Below, in pieces: positions 26,160-35,558 of a DNA stretch of 64,000 nucleotides. Made by a program: the position numbers and the translations under genes. Source of the stretch: Lutibacter oceani (GTDB lineage Bacteria; Bacteroidota; Bacteroidia; Flavobacteriales; Flavobacteriaceae); assembly GCF_003384935.1 (NCBI RefSeq), contig NZ_QTTQ01000009.1, positions 186,001-250,000 on the forward strand, in the 5' to 3' direction. The notes beneath the pieces were generated by a model that searched no databases, had not been told where the DNA came from, and saw only the letters and a program-made list of their open reading frames with translations. Within the stretch, counting starts at the first letter, position 1. Each line of letters starts with the position of its first letter.

Positions 26160-27320
26160 TTACACTAATTTTTTTAAGGTACGCATCCATCTTTCTGGAA
26201 TTTCCTGATTACTTGCGCTAACATATTCTTGATATGTACAAGGTATTAACGCATGCCTTTTGAATTTATTATTTTCATTTAGTCCAATTTCCATCCACCA
26301 TCTTCCACTTTTATGGCTTTTATAAAAGTTTAAAATTTGATCTTCAATAGGAACTATAAATTTTTTATACTGATCTTTTAATCCAAATGGATAATCATTG
26401 GCTCTATAATTAACTCCTTCAATAAAATACCAAATCATTTGTGAAATTAATTGAGCTGTTTGGTTTTTAACATCCAATTTTGGATTGTATTCAAAAATAC
26501 CAAATGAAGAAACTTTATCACTAATACCCGCGTATCTCGAAATAGCACAAATTTCTGTACCTGAAAGTCCGTTTGGAGTTGCGTTTTTATTTGCAGGCGC
26601 ATCTGCATTCTTTACTGAAGACAAATCTACACTTACAATATCAGCATCGCGCAATATTGGCTCTACAATTTGAATAGAGTTTAAAACTTCACCTAATCTA
26701 TAAGTGTCAAAATATAAGCTATCAAGTAAATCTATTTCGTCTTGAGAATTAAAATATGTTTGATAACCAATATTGCAAAAATTAAATAAGTTATTTGGCT
26801 GATTCATAACAATCTTACTCAAATAAGATTGAGAAGTTAATTCATCTTCTATAGCCCCTAAATCAAATTTATTATCTACAGCTACAATGTTTACTGTTTG
26901 TTCAAGTTTATCATATGCCCTGTAGTTTGCATATGTTAAATCCTGACCACCTCCAATAATAATTGGGATTATTTTACTTTTAATAAGAAAACTTAGCAAT
27001 TCATTTAAAGCAAAGTAGGTATCTTCAATAGTATTCCCTTCAATAATATCACCTAAATCGGCAACATTTATTGGCCAATTTCCTGGATATAGTTTGTAAA
27101 GTTCTTTCCTTAATTCATCTAAATCTAACCCCGTTCCATAATTACTAACTGCACCTCTACCCTCCAAAACTCCAATAATTGCAATTTTTGTATTTGACAA
27201 ATCTGGAAAATTGTTTTTATCGGTATAGATTTTTATGCATTGACCAAATGTTTGATTGGTTTGCATTTTAGCATAAGTTAATAATGTATTGTCGACAGGT
27301 TTTAGGTAATCGAAATTCAT
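26160..27320 (-). CDS. Arginase-fold protein with degenerate metal site (formimidoylglutamase-like)
   Basis: A 386-residue ureohydrolase-fold protein. In arginase-type enzymes six residues bind two Mn ions (GGDHS, DAHxD, DxD). Here the matching segments are IIGGGQDLTY (123-130 region, His replaced by Q126), VAVDNKFDLG (D149 and D153 kept, His replaced by K151) and SVDLSSV (D232 kept, second Asp replaced by S234). Half of the ligands are gone, so hydrolysis by the usual mechanism is doubtful. Automated annotation would likely call this formimidoylglutamase. It sits between topA and gldK on the same strand; a T9SS-linked role is speculation. Confidence 0.8.
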   Translation of the reverse strand: MNFDYLKPVDNTLLTYAKMQTNQTFGQCIKIYTDKNNFPDLSNTKIAIIGVLEGRGAVSNYGTGLDLDELRKELYKLYPGNWPINVADLGDIIEGNTIEDTYFALNELLSFLIKSKIIPIIIGGGQDLTYANYRAYDKLEQTVNIVAVDNKFDLGAIEDELTSQSYLSKIVMNQPNNLFNFCNIGYQTYFNSQDEIDLLDSLYFDTYRLGEVLNSIQIVEPILRDADIVSVDLSSVKNADAPANKNATPNGLSGTEICAISRYAGISDKVSSFGIFEYNPKLDVKNQTAQLISQMIWYFIEGVNYRANDYPFGLKDQYKKFIVPIEDQILNFYKSHKSGRWWMEIGLNENNKFKRHALIPCTYQEYVSASNQEIPERWMRTLKKLV

Positions 27321-27371
27321 TTTCAGGGGTTAAATATGTGCCTTTTTCCAATGGCAAGATAACTAAAAAAT

Positions 27372-29855
27372 TTATTTTTTAGTTGTTTTTCTTTTAGTTG
27401 TTTTCTTTTTTGGGGTGTTCTTTTCAATTATATCTTTTACTTCTTCTAATGTTAATTTAGTAGCGTCAATTGTTTTTGGCAATTCAATTTTAACTTTCCC
27501 TTTCAAAATATTGGATCTACCCCAGCGTGCCTTTTCTACTCTAATTCCTTCTTCTTCCCAATTATGCAACACTTTTTCAATGTCCTTTCTTTTTTTATCT
27601 TCAATTAACTCTTCAAGATTGGCTTGGGTTAAATTATCAAAATCATATTTTTTATTAACATTAATAAAAGTATTATTCCATTTAATAAAAGGTCCAAATC
27701 TTCCAACACCTTTTTGTATTGGTAAGTTTTCGTACTCACCAATTGGAGCATCAGCTTTTTGTTTTTCCTGAATTAATTCAATTGCTCTATTAATATCAAT
27801 TGACATTGGATTTTCATCCTTTGGAATTGAAACAAACATTTTATCATATTTAATATATGGACCAAAACGCCCACTTGCAACAATTACATCTGTATTTTCA
27901 TATCCACCAATTTTTTTTGGAAGTTTAAACAAATCCATTGCTTCTTCAAATGTTATGGTTGCTAATGTTTGGTCTCCTTGCAAACTTGCAAATTTTGGCT
28001 TTTCTTCATCTGTAGCCTCACCAATTTGAACCATCACTCCAAATCTACCTAAACGAGCGTATACGTTTTTACCACTTTCAGGATCTATACCTAGCAACCT
28101 TTCTCCTTTGGCTCTCTCTGCATTTGCTGCTACATCTTCAACAATTGGATGAAAATTATTGTAAAATTCTTTTATCATTGAAATCCAATCCTCTTTTCCT
28201 TCGGCAATATCATCAAATTCAGATTCTACTTTTGCAGTAAATCCAAAATCTAAAATATTTGAAAAATTCTCAACTAAAAAATCATTTACAATATTTCCAA
28301 TATCCGTTGGAACTAATTTTCCTTTATCCGATCCTACTTTTTCACTTAAAACTTTAGAAGTAACTTTTCCATTTGCAAGTTTTATTTGAGTGTATTCTCT
28401 ATCAACTCCATCAATTGTCCCTTTTTCTACATATTCTCTTCGTTGAATTGTTGAAATTGTTGGTGCGTATGTTGATGGACGTCCAATACCTAACTCTTCT
28501 AATCTTTTAACTAAAGCAGCTTCAGTATACCTATAAGGTGGTCTTGAATATCTTTCTGTGGCAACAATATTTTTGTTTATTAAAGCATCTCCTTTAGTTA
28601 AATTTGGAAGCATTCCTTCTTGCTCTTCATCTTCATTATCTGTACCTTCTAAATATACTTTTAAAAACCCTTCAAACTTTATCATTTCACCATTCGCAGT
28701 GAATATATTGCTATTATTTGAATTTGAAATTCTAACATTAGTACGTTCTAACTCCGCATCACTCATTTGAGAAGCAATGGTTCTTTTCCAAATTAAATCA
28801 TACAATCTATCTTGATCATAATCAACAGAAACTGACTGCTGACTCATAGTTGTTGGTCTTATTGCTTCGTGCGCTTCTTGCGCACCTTTTGAATTATTGC
28901 TGAAATTTCTTGGTTTACTATACGCTTCTCCATATGAAGAAATAATTTCTTCCTGAGCTTCATTTTTAGCATCATCAGATAAGTTTACACTATCTGTTCT
29001 CATATAAGTAATTAAACCTGCTTCGTACAAACGCTGTGCAATCATCATTGTTTTTGCAACTGGAAAGTACAATTTTCTTGAAGCTTCTTGTTGTAATGTT
29101 GAAGTTGTAAAAGGTGCTGCTGGAGACTTTTTTGCAGGTTTTTTCTGCAAATCATCAACCTTAAAATTTGCACCAATACAAGAATTTAAAAATGACTCCG
29201 CTTCTTGCTTGGTATCAAAATTTTTCGGCAAGCTAGTCTTAAATTTTTTTCCCTCTGAATTTGCAAATTCTGCAATTACTTTATAAGTAGCTACTGGTTT
29301 AAATGCAGTAATTTCACGTTCTCTTTCTACAATTAATCTTACAGCAACCGACTGCACTCTTCCGGCAGACAAACCTCCTTTTATCTTCCTCCAAAGAACT
29401 GGAGATAATTCATATCCAACTAATCTATCTAAAACTCTACGAGCTTGCTGTGCATTTACTAAATTATAATCTATACTTCTTGGGTTTTCAACAGCCTTTA
29501 ATATTGCTTTTTTTGTAATTTCATGAAATACAATACGTTTTGTGTTGGTGTTTTTTAATTTAAGCTGTTCAAATAAATGCCAAGCAATTGCTTCTCCTTC
29601 CCGATCCTCATCCGAAGCCAACCAAACAGTATCTGCTCTTTTTGCTAAATCTTTCAATTTTTTAACTACAGCTTTCTTATCTGAAGAAACTATATATTTT
29701 GGCATAAAACTTCCTTCTACATCAATTCCTATTTCTTTGGATGGTAAATCTGCAATATGCCCAAAACTTGATTCAACTTGAAAATCTTTTCCTAAAAACT
29801 TTTCGATTGTTTTTGCTTTTGCAGGTGACTCAACTATTACTAAATTTTTTGCCAT
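27372..29855 (-). CDS. topA: DNA topoisomerase I
   Basis: Type IA topoisomerase relaxing negative supercoils. The ATG at 29853-29855 gives 827 residues beginning MAKNLVIVESPAKAKTIEKF, the Toprim start; nine further upstream residues in the frame are not family-like. The active-site tyrosine lies in LITYMRTDSVNLS. The C-terminus has Toprim-C repeats (GRFGVMVQIG, GRFGPYIKYD, GRFGPFIKWN) in place of Cys4 zinc fingers and ends in a Lys/Thr-rich tail (KKKTTKRKTTKK). The gene leads a minus-strand series with the arginase-fold gene and gldKLMN. Confidence 0.96.
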   Translation of the reverse strand: MAKNLVIVESPAKAKTIEKFLGKDFQVESSFGHIADLPSKEIGIDVEGSFMPKYIVSSDKKAVVKKLKDLAKRADTVWLASDEDREGEAIAWHLFEQLKLKNTNTKRIVFHEITKKAILKAVENPRSIDYNLVNAQQARRVLDRLVGYELSPVLWRKIKGGLSAGRVQSVAVRLIVEREREITAFKPVATYKVIAEFANSEGKKFKTSLPKNFDTKQEAESFLNSCIGANFKVDDLQKKPAKKSPAAPFTTSTLQQEASRKLYFPVAKTMMIAQRLYEAGLITYMRTDSVNLSDDAKNEAQEEIISSYGEAYSKPRNFSNNSKGAQEAHEAIRPTTMSQQSVSVDYDQDRLYDLIWKRTIASQMSDAELERTNVRISNSNNSNIFTANGEMIKFEGFLKVYLEGTDNEDEEQEGMLPNLTKGDALINKNIVATERYSRPPYRYTEAALVKRLEELGIGRPSTYAPTISTIQRREYVEKGTIDGVDREYTQIKLANGKVTSKVLSEKVGSDKGKLVPTDIGNIVNDFLVENFSNILDFGFTAKVESEFDDIAEGKEDWISMIKEFYNNFHPIVEDVAANAERAKGERLLGIDPESGKNVYARLGRFGVMVQIGEATDEEKPKFASLQGDQTLATITFEEAMDLFKLPKKIGGYENTDVIVASGRFGPYIKYDKMFVSIPKDENPMSIDINRAIELIQEKQKADAPIGEYENLPIQKGVGRFGPFIKWNNTFINVNKKYDFDNLTQANLEELIEDKKRKDIEKVLHNWEEEGIRVEKARWGRSNILKGKVKIELPKTIDATKLTLEEVKDIIEKNTPKKKTTKRKTTKK

Positions 29856-29911
29856 AAATCTTTTCTTTTTTACATAAAACACACCTTATATATATAGGTG
29901 ATTTTGGTTTG

Positions 29912-29919
29912 CAAATGTA
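29912..29919 (-). promoter_or_regulatory. topA -7 element TACATTTG
   Basis: On the minus strand TACATTTG (followed by C) lies about 57 bp before the topA start, with a TTG 21 bp further upstream. A CACCT/AGGTG inverted repeat with a TA-rich loop (29882-29900) lies between it and the gene. Confidence 0.45.
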
Positions 29920-29962
29920 TATAAGATTTTTAAAACTTATCAAAAACAATGTGTAAAAAAAC

Positions 29963-29990
29963 AAAAAAACAGGCTGAATAGCCCGTTTTT
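29963..29990 (-). terminator. Terminator of the LVIVD-repeat lipoprotein gene
   Basis: On the minus strand a GGGCT/AGCC(T) hairpin with ATTC loop is followed by a run of seven T residues, 18 bp beyond the gene's stop codon. Confidence 0.75.
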
Positions 29991-30007
29991 ATTGAGAAAA
30001 ACAATTT

Positions 30008-31249
30008 TTAATTTAACTGAAATTCACTCAATAATTCAACTCCATTATTAGAATAACTATATTGATATAGTGTATTATCACCTATTAATAATAAGTTATT
30101 TTCCATTGGAATTACATCAAAAGCAGTTATATTTTTAAAGGTATTTAACAGTTCTAAATCTTCAATTACCGTTTTATTATATACTTTTAAACCAGAGGTT
30201 CCGTCACAGATAAAAAGTAAATTATCTTTAATTCCCAAACCGTAAGGATTATCCATAGCATACGATTTTACAAGTTCTAAATTATAAATATCAGAAATAT
30301 CTACAATTTCAAGGCTGCTTTCAAAAGCTCCACAAAAATTTCCAGCACGTAAAGTAATATAAGCATAATTTTCATCCACAACAACCGGATCACAAGCGGT
30401 ACCGTGTTGAAATTCTGAAATAAATTTTGGCAATTCTGGTGAGGAAATATCATAAATATACATACCACTCATACTTCCTAAAAAAAGTAAATTTTCTTTA
30501 TTAAAAATAGTTTCAATATCAAAACCTGCATTCACATCTTGTAATTCAACAGGAGATTCTAAATTATTAATGTCGAAAATATTAATATTGTGACTGTCTA
30601 CAGCATATAAATAATCAGCTACAATTTTAAAACGCGCTAAAGAACCTCCCTGTCCGGTTGACTCAGCTGATGCCATTGCCATATCATTAAAAACAACGCC
30701 TCCATTTATATAGTTTTGATCTTCTATTCTTCTTTGTTCCTGTGTAATTGTCCAGCCAACAATTACTCCTTCCGGATTGAATCCATTTTCGCCATAATCT
30801 ATAACTACATTTTCAGAAACAGGTATTGTTACATAACCAGGAAAAACATCTTTAAGCCTAGCAACTTCAATTATATTTTCCAAATTTGAAATATCAAAAA
30901 CCAATAAATCCATTAAGCTATCAGCATATAAATAATTGCCTTTTACCTCCATATCTTTATTTGCAATTATTTTTATAAATGCAATTTTATTCGGATTTTC
31001 TGGATCTGAATTATCTATAATATGAATTCCACTATCAACATCATTTATTAATACTAAATTATTGTATGCATAAATTTTACCAGATTCAACAATATTTTGT
31101 GGTGGAGTAATCTCAACTGATGATCTTAAAGCATCTAAAGACATGTATTCTGGTTTAGCTACATTTACTGTCTCAAATTCATCATTATTACTGCACGAAA
31201 CCAAAAAAAATAAGGTTGCAGTCAATAAAAACAGGTTTTTAATTTTCAT
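30008..31249 (-). CDS. LVIVD-repeat beta-propeller lipoprotein
   Basis: About 413 residues from MKIKNLFLLTATLFFLVSC (an in-frame ATG at 31261 is also possible). The lipobox Cys anchors it to a membrane. The body consists of repeated strands with the LVIVD-type pattern: GIHIIDNSDPENPNKIA, LLVFDISNLENIIEVA, NINIFDINNLESPVEL, MYIYDISSPELPKFIS and LEIVDISDIYNLELVK, which predict a beta-propeller. Such proteins are surface or periplasmic lipoproteins of unknown role. It is divergent from miaB across a 246-bp intergenic region. Confidence 0.85.
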   Translation of the reverse strand: MKIKNLFLLTATLFFLVSCSNNDEFETVNVAKPEYMSLDALRSSVEITPPQNIVESGKIYAYNNLVLINDVDSGIHIIDNSDPENPNKIAFIKIIANKDMEVKGNYLYADSLMDLLVFDISNLENIIEVARLKDVFPGYVTIPVSENVVIDYGENGFNPEGVIVGWTITQEQRRIEDQNYINGGVVFNDMAMASAESTGQGGSLARFKIVADYLYAVDSHNINIFDINNLESPVELQDVNAGFDIETIFNKENLLFLGSMSGMYIYDISSPELPKFISEFQHGTACDPVVVDENYAYITLRAGNFCGAFESSLEIVDISDIYNLELVKSYAMDNPYGLGIKDNLLFICDGTSGLKVYNKTVIEDLELLNTFKNITAFDVIPMENNLLLIGDNTLYQYSYSNNGVELLSEFQLN

Positions 31250-31437
31250 AATTATTTTCATTTTATTAAGTTAAATATTAGCTAAAAAATAAGTTTATAA
31301 TTAAGCTATATTAACATTACGCATAAATGTATACAAACGCTACAATACACTTTAATAGTGTAAATTATGTACTCATATTTTTAAACATAAATTTAAAAAA
31401 TCAAAAAATTAAGTCAAATTTAAGTGTGTTAAAATTC

Positions 31438-31480
31438 TGCCAATCTGTCATATTTCTAAAAAATTGGTTATATCTTTGCA
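31438..31480 (+). promoter_or_regulatory. miaB upstream element: TGCCA-N3-TGTCA, N14, then TTGG-N10-GC
   Basis: TGCCAATCTGTCA (31438-31450) matches 11 of 13 bases of the element before htpG. After 14 bp, TTGGTTATATCTTTGCA (31464-31480) shows GG-N10-GC, the exact -24/-12 spacing of sigma-54 promoters. It also contains TATCTTTG (31471-31478), a good housekeeping -7 element, so the site can be read either way. The operon it precedes encodes a sigma-54-type activator. Confidence 0.55.
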
Positions 31481-31495
31481 GTCCAATAAAAATAT

Positions 31496-32929
31496 ATGGG
31501 TAGCGAAAAAGTTATAGAAGAAAAAAAGCAAGGTCAGGCGCTTTTAACAGCTAATAAAGAAGGTAATTATAAAAAACTTTTTATAGAAAGTTATGGTTGC
31601 CAAATGAATTTAAATGATACTGAAATAGTTGCTTCAATTCTTTCTGATGAAGGTTATAATACAACTCATTTGCTTGAAGAAGCAGATTTAGTTTTGGTTA
31701 ATACGTGTTCTATTAGAGAAAAAGCTGAGCAAACAGTTCGTAAACGATTAGAAAAATACAATGCCGTTAAAAAAATAAATCCAACAATGAAAGTTGGGGT
31801 TTTGGGTTGTATGGCTGAACGCTTAAAAGCTAAGTTTTTAGAAGAAGAAAAAATTGTTGACTTGGTTGTTGGACCAGATGCATATAGAGATTTACCAAAT
31901 TTATTAGAAGAAGTAAACGCAGGACACGATGCGGTAAATGTTATTTTATCTAAAGAAGAAACTTATGGAGACGTTTCACCTGTTAGGCTAAACACAAATG
32001 GCGTTTCTGCTTTTGTTTCAATTACAAGAGGTTGCGATAATATGTGTACTTTTTGTGTAGTTCCTTTTACACGGGGACGCGAAAGAAGCCGTGATCCAAA
32101 AAGTATTTTGGAAGAAATTAAAGAACTAGTTGATAAAAACTATAAAGAAGTTACGTTACTTGGTCAAAATGTAGACAGTTACCTTTGGTACGGTGGCGGA
32201 TTAAAAAAAGATTTTAAAAATGCTTCTGAAATTGCCAAAGCAACGGCTGTAGATTTTTCGCAATTATTAGATTTAGCTGCTACAGAATTTCCTAAAACAC
32301 GTTTTCGTTTTTCAACATCCAATCCTCAAGATATGAGTTTAGATGTTATACATACCATGGCTAAACACGAAAATATTTGTAAATACATTCATTTACCTGT
32401 TCAATCTGGAAGCACCACTGTTTTAGAAAGAATGAATAGACAACATACACGTGAAGAGTATATGGAATTGATTGATAACATTAGAAAAATTCTTCCTGAA
32501 TGTGCTTTGTCTCAAGATATGATTGCTGGTTTTTGTGGTGAAACTGAAGAAGAACACCAAGAAACCCTAAGCTTAATGGAATATGTAAAATACGACTTTG
32601 GTTTTATGTTTGCCTATTCTGAAAGACCTGGAACTCCGGCAGCTAAAAAAATGCCTGATGATGTTACACAAGCAGATAAAAAAAGAAGATTGAATGAGAT
32701 AATTCAATTACAACAGTCACACGGTTTATACCGTATGGAACAATTTATTGGTAAAACAGTAGAAGTTTTAATTGAAGGCTCATCAAAAAAATCTGATTTA
32801 CACTGGAAAGGAAGAAACTCACAAAATGCAGTTGTTATATTTCCAAAAGGAACTGAACAAATTGGTGATTTTGTAAACGTTTTAGTTGAAAATTGCACCT
32901 CAGCAACGCTATTAGGAAAAAGAGTATAA
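31496..32929 (+). CDS. miaB: tRNA-2-methylthio-N6-dimethylallyladenosine synthase MiaB
   Basis: Radical-SAM methylthiotransferase that adds a methylthio group to i6A37 of tRNAs. The 477-residue protein has the UPF0004 domain with its cluster cysteines ([35 protein letters not shown]), the radical-SAM motif CDNMCTFC, and a C-terminal TRAM domain ([14 protein letters not shown] onward). The N-terminal extension is short and charged. It is followed 6 bp later by the sigma-54-type regulator and appears to start a long cluster towards secG. Confidence 0.97.
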   Translation: MGSEKVIEEKKQGQALLTANKEGNYKKLFIESYGCQMNLNDTEIVASILSDEGYNTTHLLEEADLVLVNTCSIREKAEQTVRKRLEKYNAVKKINPTMKVGVLGCMAERLKAKFLEEEKIVDLVVGPDAYRDLPNLLEEVNAGHDAVNVILSKEETYGDVSPVRLNTNGVSAFVSITRGCDNMCTFCVVPFTRGRERSRDPKSILEEIKELVDKNYKEVTLLGQNVDSYLWYGGGLKKDFKNASEIAKATAVDFSQLLDLAATEFPKTRFRFSTSNPQDMSLDVIHTMAKHENICKYIHLPVQSGSTTVLERMNRQHTREEYMELIDNIRKILPECALSQDMIAGFCGETEEEHQETLSLMEYVKYDFGFMFAYSERPGTPAAKKMPDDVTQADKKRRLNEIIQLQQSHGLYRMEQFIGKTVEVLIEGSSKKSDLHWKGRNSQNAVVIFPKGTEQIGDFVNVLVENCTSATLLGKRV

Positions 32930-32935
32930 AAAATT

Positions 32936-34174
32936 ATGGAATCACTACAAGTAATTAAACAACGTTTTGGAATTATTGGAAACGATGTTCACTTAAACAG
33001 AGCACTTGAAAAAGCCATTAGAGTAGCACCTACTGATATTTCAGTATTGGTAACCGGCGAAAGTGGTGTGGGTAAAGAAAGTATTCCAAAAATAATTCAC
33101 GCTTTATCACACAGAAAACATTCAAAATACATTGCTGTTAATTGTGGTGCTATTCCTGAAGGAACAATAGATAGCGAACTTTTTGGTCACGAAAAAGGTG
33201 CTTTTACCGGTGCAACCGCAACACGAAAAGGTTATTTTGAAGTTGCAGATGGTGGTACAATTTTTTTAGATGAAGTTGGTGAATTACCACTAACAACTCA
33301 AGTTAGACTTTTACGTGTTTTAGAAAATGGTGAATTTATAAAAGTTGGTTCGTCACAAGTTCAAAAAACAGATGTTCGTATTGTTGCTGCAACAAATTTA
33401 AATATGCACAATGCCATTGGCAAAGGAAAATTTAGAGAAGATTTATATTATAGGTTAAGTACAATTGAAATCAACCTTCCGCCTTTACGTGAAAGATTGG
33501 CTGATATTCATTTGTTATTTAGAAAATTTGCTTCAGATTTTGCTCAAAAATACAAAATGCCAGCTGTTAGACTTTCGGAAGATGCTATTAAAGTACTAGA
33601 AAACTACGGTTTTCCAGGTAATATTCGTCAGTTAAGAAATATTGCTGAAGAAATTTCAGTAGTTGAAGAAAATAGAGTTATCTCAGCTGCAAAATTATTA
33701 CAATACTTACCAAATAAAGGAACCAACTTACCTTCTGTTATTGATAGTAAAAAATCAAATAGTGATTTTGCTACTGAACGAGAAATTATGTATAAAATCT
33801 TGTTTGATATGCGAAATGACATTAACGATTTAAAAAAGTTGACACTAGACTTAATGAAAGGAAATGATTCTGGAAAAATACAAGAAGATAACAAAAAGTT
33901 AATTCAAAAAATATATCAGGAAAAAACTTCAGAAGAACAAACCGAAAACCACGTTGAAGTAGTTAGAATTAATGAAGATTATAACGATACAGATGAAGAT
34001 TATCAATTTGCTGAAACTATTGATGCCGACGAAAGTTTATCTATTCAAGATAAAGAAATTGAATTGATAAAAAAATCGTTAGAACGTAATAATGGTAAGC
34101 GAAAATTAGCCGCAAAAGAATTAGGCATTTCGGAAAGAACATTGTATCGCAAAATAAAACAATACGATTTGTAG
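32936..34174 (+). CDS. Sigma-54-dependent transcriptional activator (AAA+, no receiver domain)
   Basis: A 412-residue enhancer-binding protein. The AAA+ domain starts almost at the N-terminus: Walker A GESGVGKE at 41-48 (Thr replaced by Val), the sigma-54-contacting GAFTGA loop at 88-93, Walker B IFLDEVGELPL at about 109-119, and FREDLYYRL as the sensor region. A charged acidic linker (about 270-365) precedes a Fis-type helix-turn-helix at the C-terminus (RKLAAKELGISERTLYRKIKQ). There is no receiver, PAS or GAF domain, so activity may be set by expression level or by a partner. It is located between miaB and lptE. Confidence 0.95.
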   Translation: MESLQVIKQRFGIIGNDVHLNRALEKAIRVAPTDISVLVTGESGVGKESIPKIIHALSHRKHSKYIAVNCGAIPEGTIDSELFGHEKGAFTGATATRKGYFEVADGGTIFLDEVGELPLTTQVRLLRVLENGEFIKVGSSQVQKTDVRIVAATNLNMHNAIGKGKFREDLYYRLSTIEINLPPLRERLADIHLLFRKFASDFAQKYKMPAVRLSEDAIKVLENYGFPGNIRQLRNIAEEISVVEENRVISAAKLLQYLPNKGTNLPSVIDSKKSNSDFATEREIMYKILFDMRNDINDLKKLTLDLMKGNDSGKIQEDNKKLIQKIYQEKTSEEQTENHVEVVRINEDYNDTDEDYQFAETIDADESLSIQDKEIELIKKSLERNNGKRKLAAKELGISERTLYRKIKQYDL

Positions 34175-34184
34175 TTTTATTAAT

Positions 34185-34192
34185 TAACTTTG
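34185..34192 (+). promoter_or_regulatory. -7 element TAACTTTG before lptE
   Basis: TAACTTTG lies 31 bp before the lptE start, so lptE may have an internal promoter within the cluster. No well-spaced TTG is visible. Confidence 0.35.
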
Positions 34193-34223
34193 AAATCAGA
34201 TTTTAAATCAATACATTAAATAA

Positions 34224-34730
34224 ATGAAAAAAATTGGCTTCTTATTAATATTTGTTTCACTATTCACATTTCAAAGTTGTGGTATTTATTCATTTACAGG
34301 AACAAATATAAGCCCTGATGTAAAAACAATTCAAATAGATTATTTTCCAAATGAAGCTATTTTAGTGGAACCCAGTTTAAGCCAAACATTTACAACTCAA
34401 TTTCAGGATCTATTTCTTACACAAACAAATTTGAGCTTGGTTAAATCAGGTGGAGACCTACAATTTGAAGGCGAAATAACTGGTTATAAAATTAACCCAA
34501 TGACTGCAACTGCGCAGCAAACAGCAGCTCAAAACAGGTTAACTATAACAATTAATGTGCGGTTTTTTAACAATAAAAATGAAGAAGATAATTTTGAGAA
34601 ATCCTTTTCACATTATTACGATTATGATGCCAACGCACAATTAATTGGTGGCGCATTAGATGATGCTTTTGACGAAATTATTGAACGTATTTCGCAAGAT
34701 ATTTTTAATGCTTCTGTAGCAAAATGGTAA
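34224..34730 (+). CDS. lptE: LptE family LPS-assembly lipoprotein
   Basis: A 168-residue outer-membrane lipoprotein, lipobox Cys19 (LFTFQSCGIYSFTG). The pattern ISPDVKTIQIDYFPNEA, then LVKSGGDLQFEGEITGYKI and a strand-rich middle (LTITINVRFFNN), is that of bacteroidetes LptE, which plugs the LptD barrel to insert LPS. It is separated by 3 bp from the next gene, so the two are translationally close. Confidence 0.88.
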   Translation: MKKIGFLLIFVSLFTFQSCGIYSFTGTNISPDVKTIQIDYFPNEAILVEPSLSQTFTTQFQDLFLTQTNLSLVKSGGDLQFEGEITGYKINPMTATAQQTAAQNRLTITINVRFFNNKNEEDNFEKSFSHYYDYDANAQLIGGALDDAFDEIIERISQDIFNASVAKW

Positions 34731-34733
34731 TTT

Positions 34734-35558
34734 ATGAATAACCAAGATTTTACATTTTTAATGCAAAACATAGCAACCATTGATGCTTTAAAAACAGCTC
34801 AATTGGATGTAGTTATAAATGAATATCCATATTTTCAATTAGCCAGGGCAATTCAATTAAAAGGTTTAAACCAAACCAATAGCTTTAAATACAATCAGGC
34901 TTTAAAAAAAACAGCAGCATACACAATTGACAGGTCAGTTTTATTTGATTTTATTACTTCACAAAATTTTGTTTATAAAACTACGGGAGCTGAAATTCTA
35001 GAAGAAATTGATGTAATTGAACCCGAAACTATTAAAGTACTTCATAAAAAATTAACCGATACTTACAATCAGGAGAAAACCCAATTAATTGAAAATGAAG
35101 TTAAAAATTTAGTTGAAGATAATGTGTTAGATTCATCAACCGAAATAGCAAATGAGGTATTAGAAATTGGAAAACCTATTAAATTTAAAAGCTCTGAACC
35201 TCATTCTTTTAATGAATGGATGCAATTAATTTCTCAAAAACCTATTTCAAGAGACCAAATTGCTGAAAATAACACAAAAAAAACAGCTAAAACCAGTTTA
35301 ATTGATAAGTTTATTGAAACAAATCCAAAAATTAAACCTATAGACAAAAACACAGTTAATCAACACGTTACAACCGAAAGCGCATCAGAAAACGAAAGTT
35401 TAATGACTGAAACTTTAGCCAAAGTGTATCTTGAGCAACAAAAATTTGAAAATGCAATAAAAGCGTATCGCATTTTAAGTTTGAAATATCCAGAAAAAAG
35501 TGGTTTCTTTGCAGACCAAATTAAAGCAATTAAAATTTTACAAAGAAATAAATCATGA
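34734..35558 (+). CDS. TPR-like protein of unknown function
   Basis: A 274-residue protein without a signal peptide. Its C-terminus (TETLAKVYLEQQKFENAIKAYRILSLKYPEKSGFFADQI) reads as a tetratricopeptide pair, while the N-terminal half is helical and acidic and the middle is a charged linker. Position between lptE and secG suggests an envelope-linked role, as I recall for many Flavobacteriaceae, but no function is known to me. The stop overlaps the secG start (ATGA). Confidence 0.8.
   Translation: MNNQDFTFLMQNIATIDALKTAQLDVVINEYPYFQLARAIQLKGLNQTNSFKYNQALKKTAAYTIDRSVLFDFITSQNFVYKTTGAEILEEIDVIEPETIKVLHKKLTDTYNQEKTQLIENEVKNLVEDNVLDSSTEIANEVLEIGKPIKFKSSEPHSFNEWMQLISQKPISRDQIAENNTKKTAKTSLIDKFIETNPKIKPIDKNTVNQHVTTESASENESLMTETLAKVYLEQQKFENAIKAYRILSLKYPEKSGFFADQIKAIKILQRNKS

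Noticed and set aside
29882-29900. CACCT(TA)AGGTG inverted repeat before topA as a terminator
   Set aside because: No T run follows on either strand and the loop is all TA; at most a leader structure.
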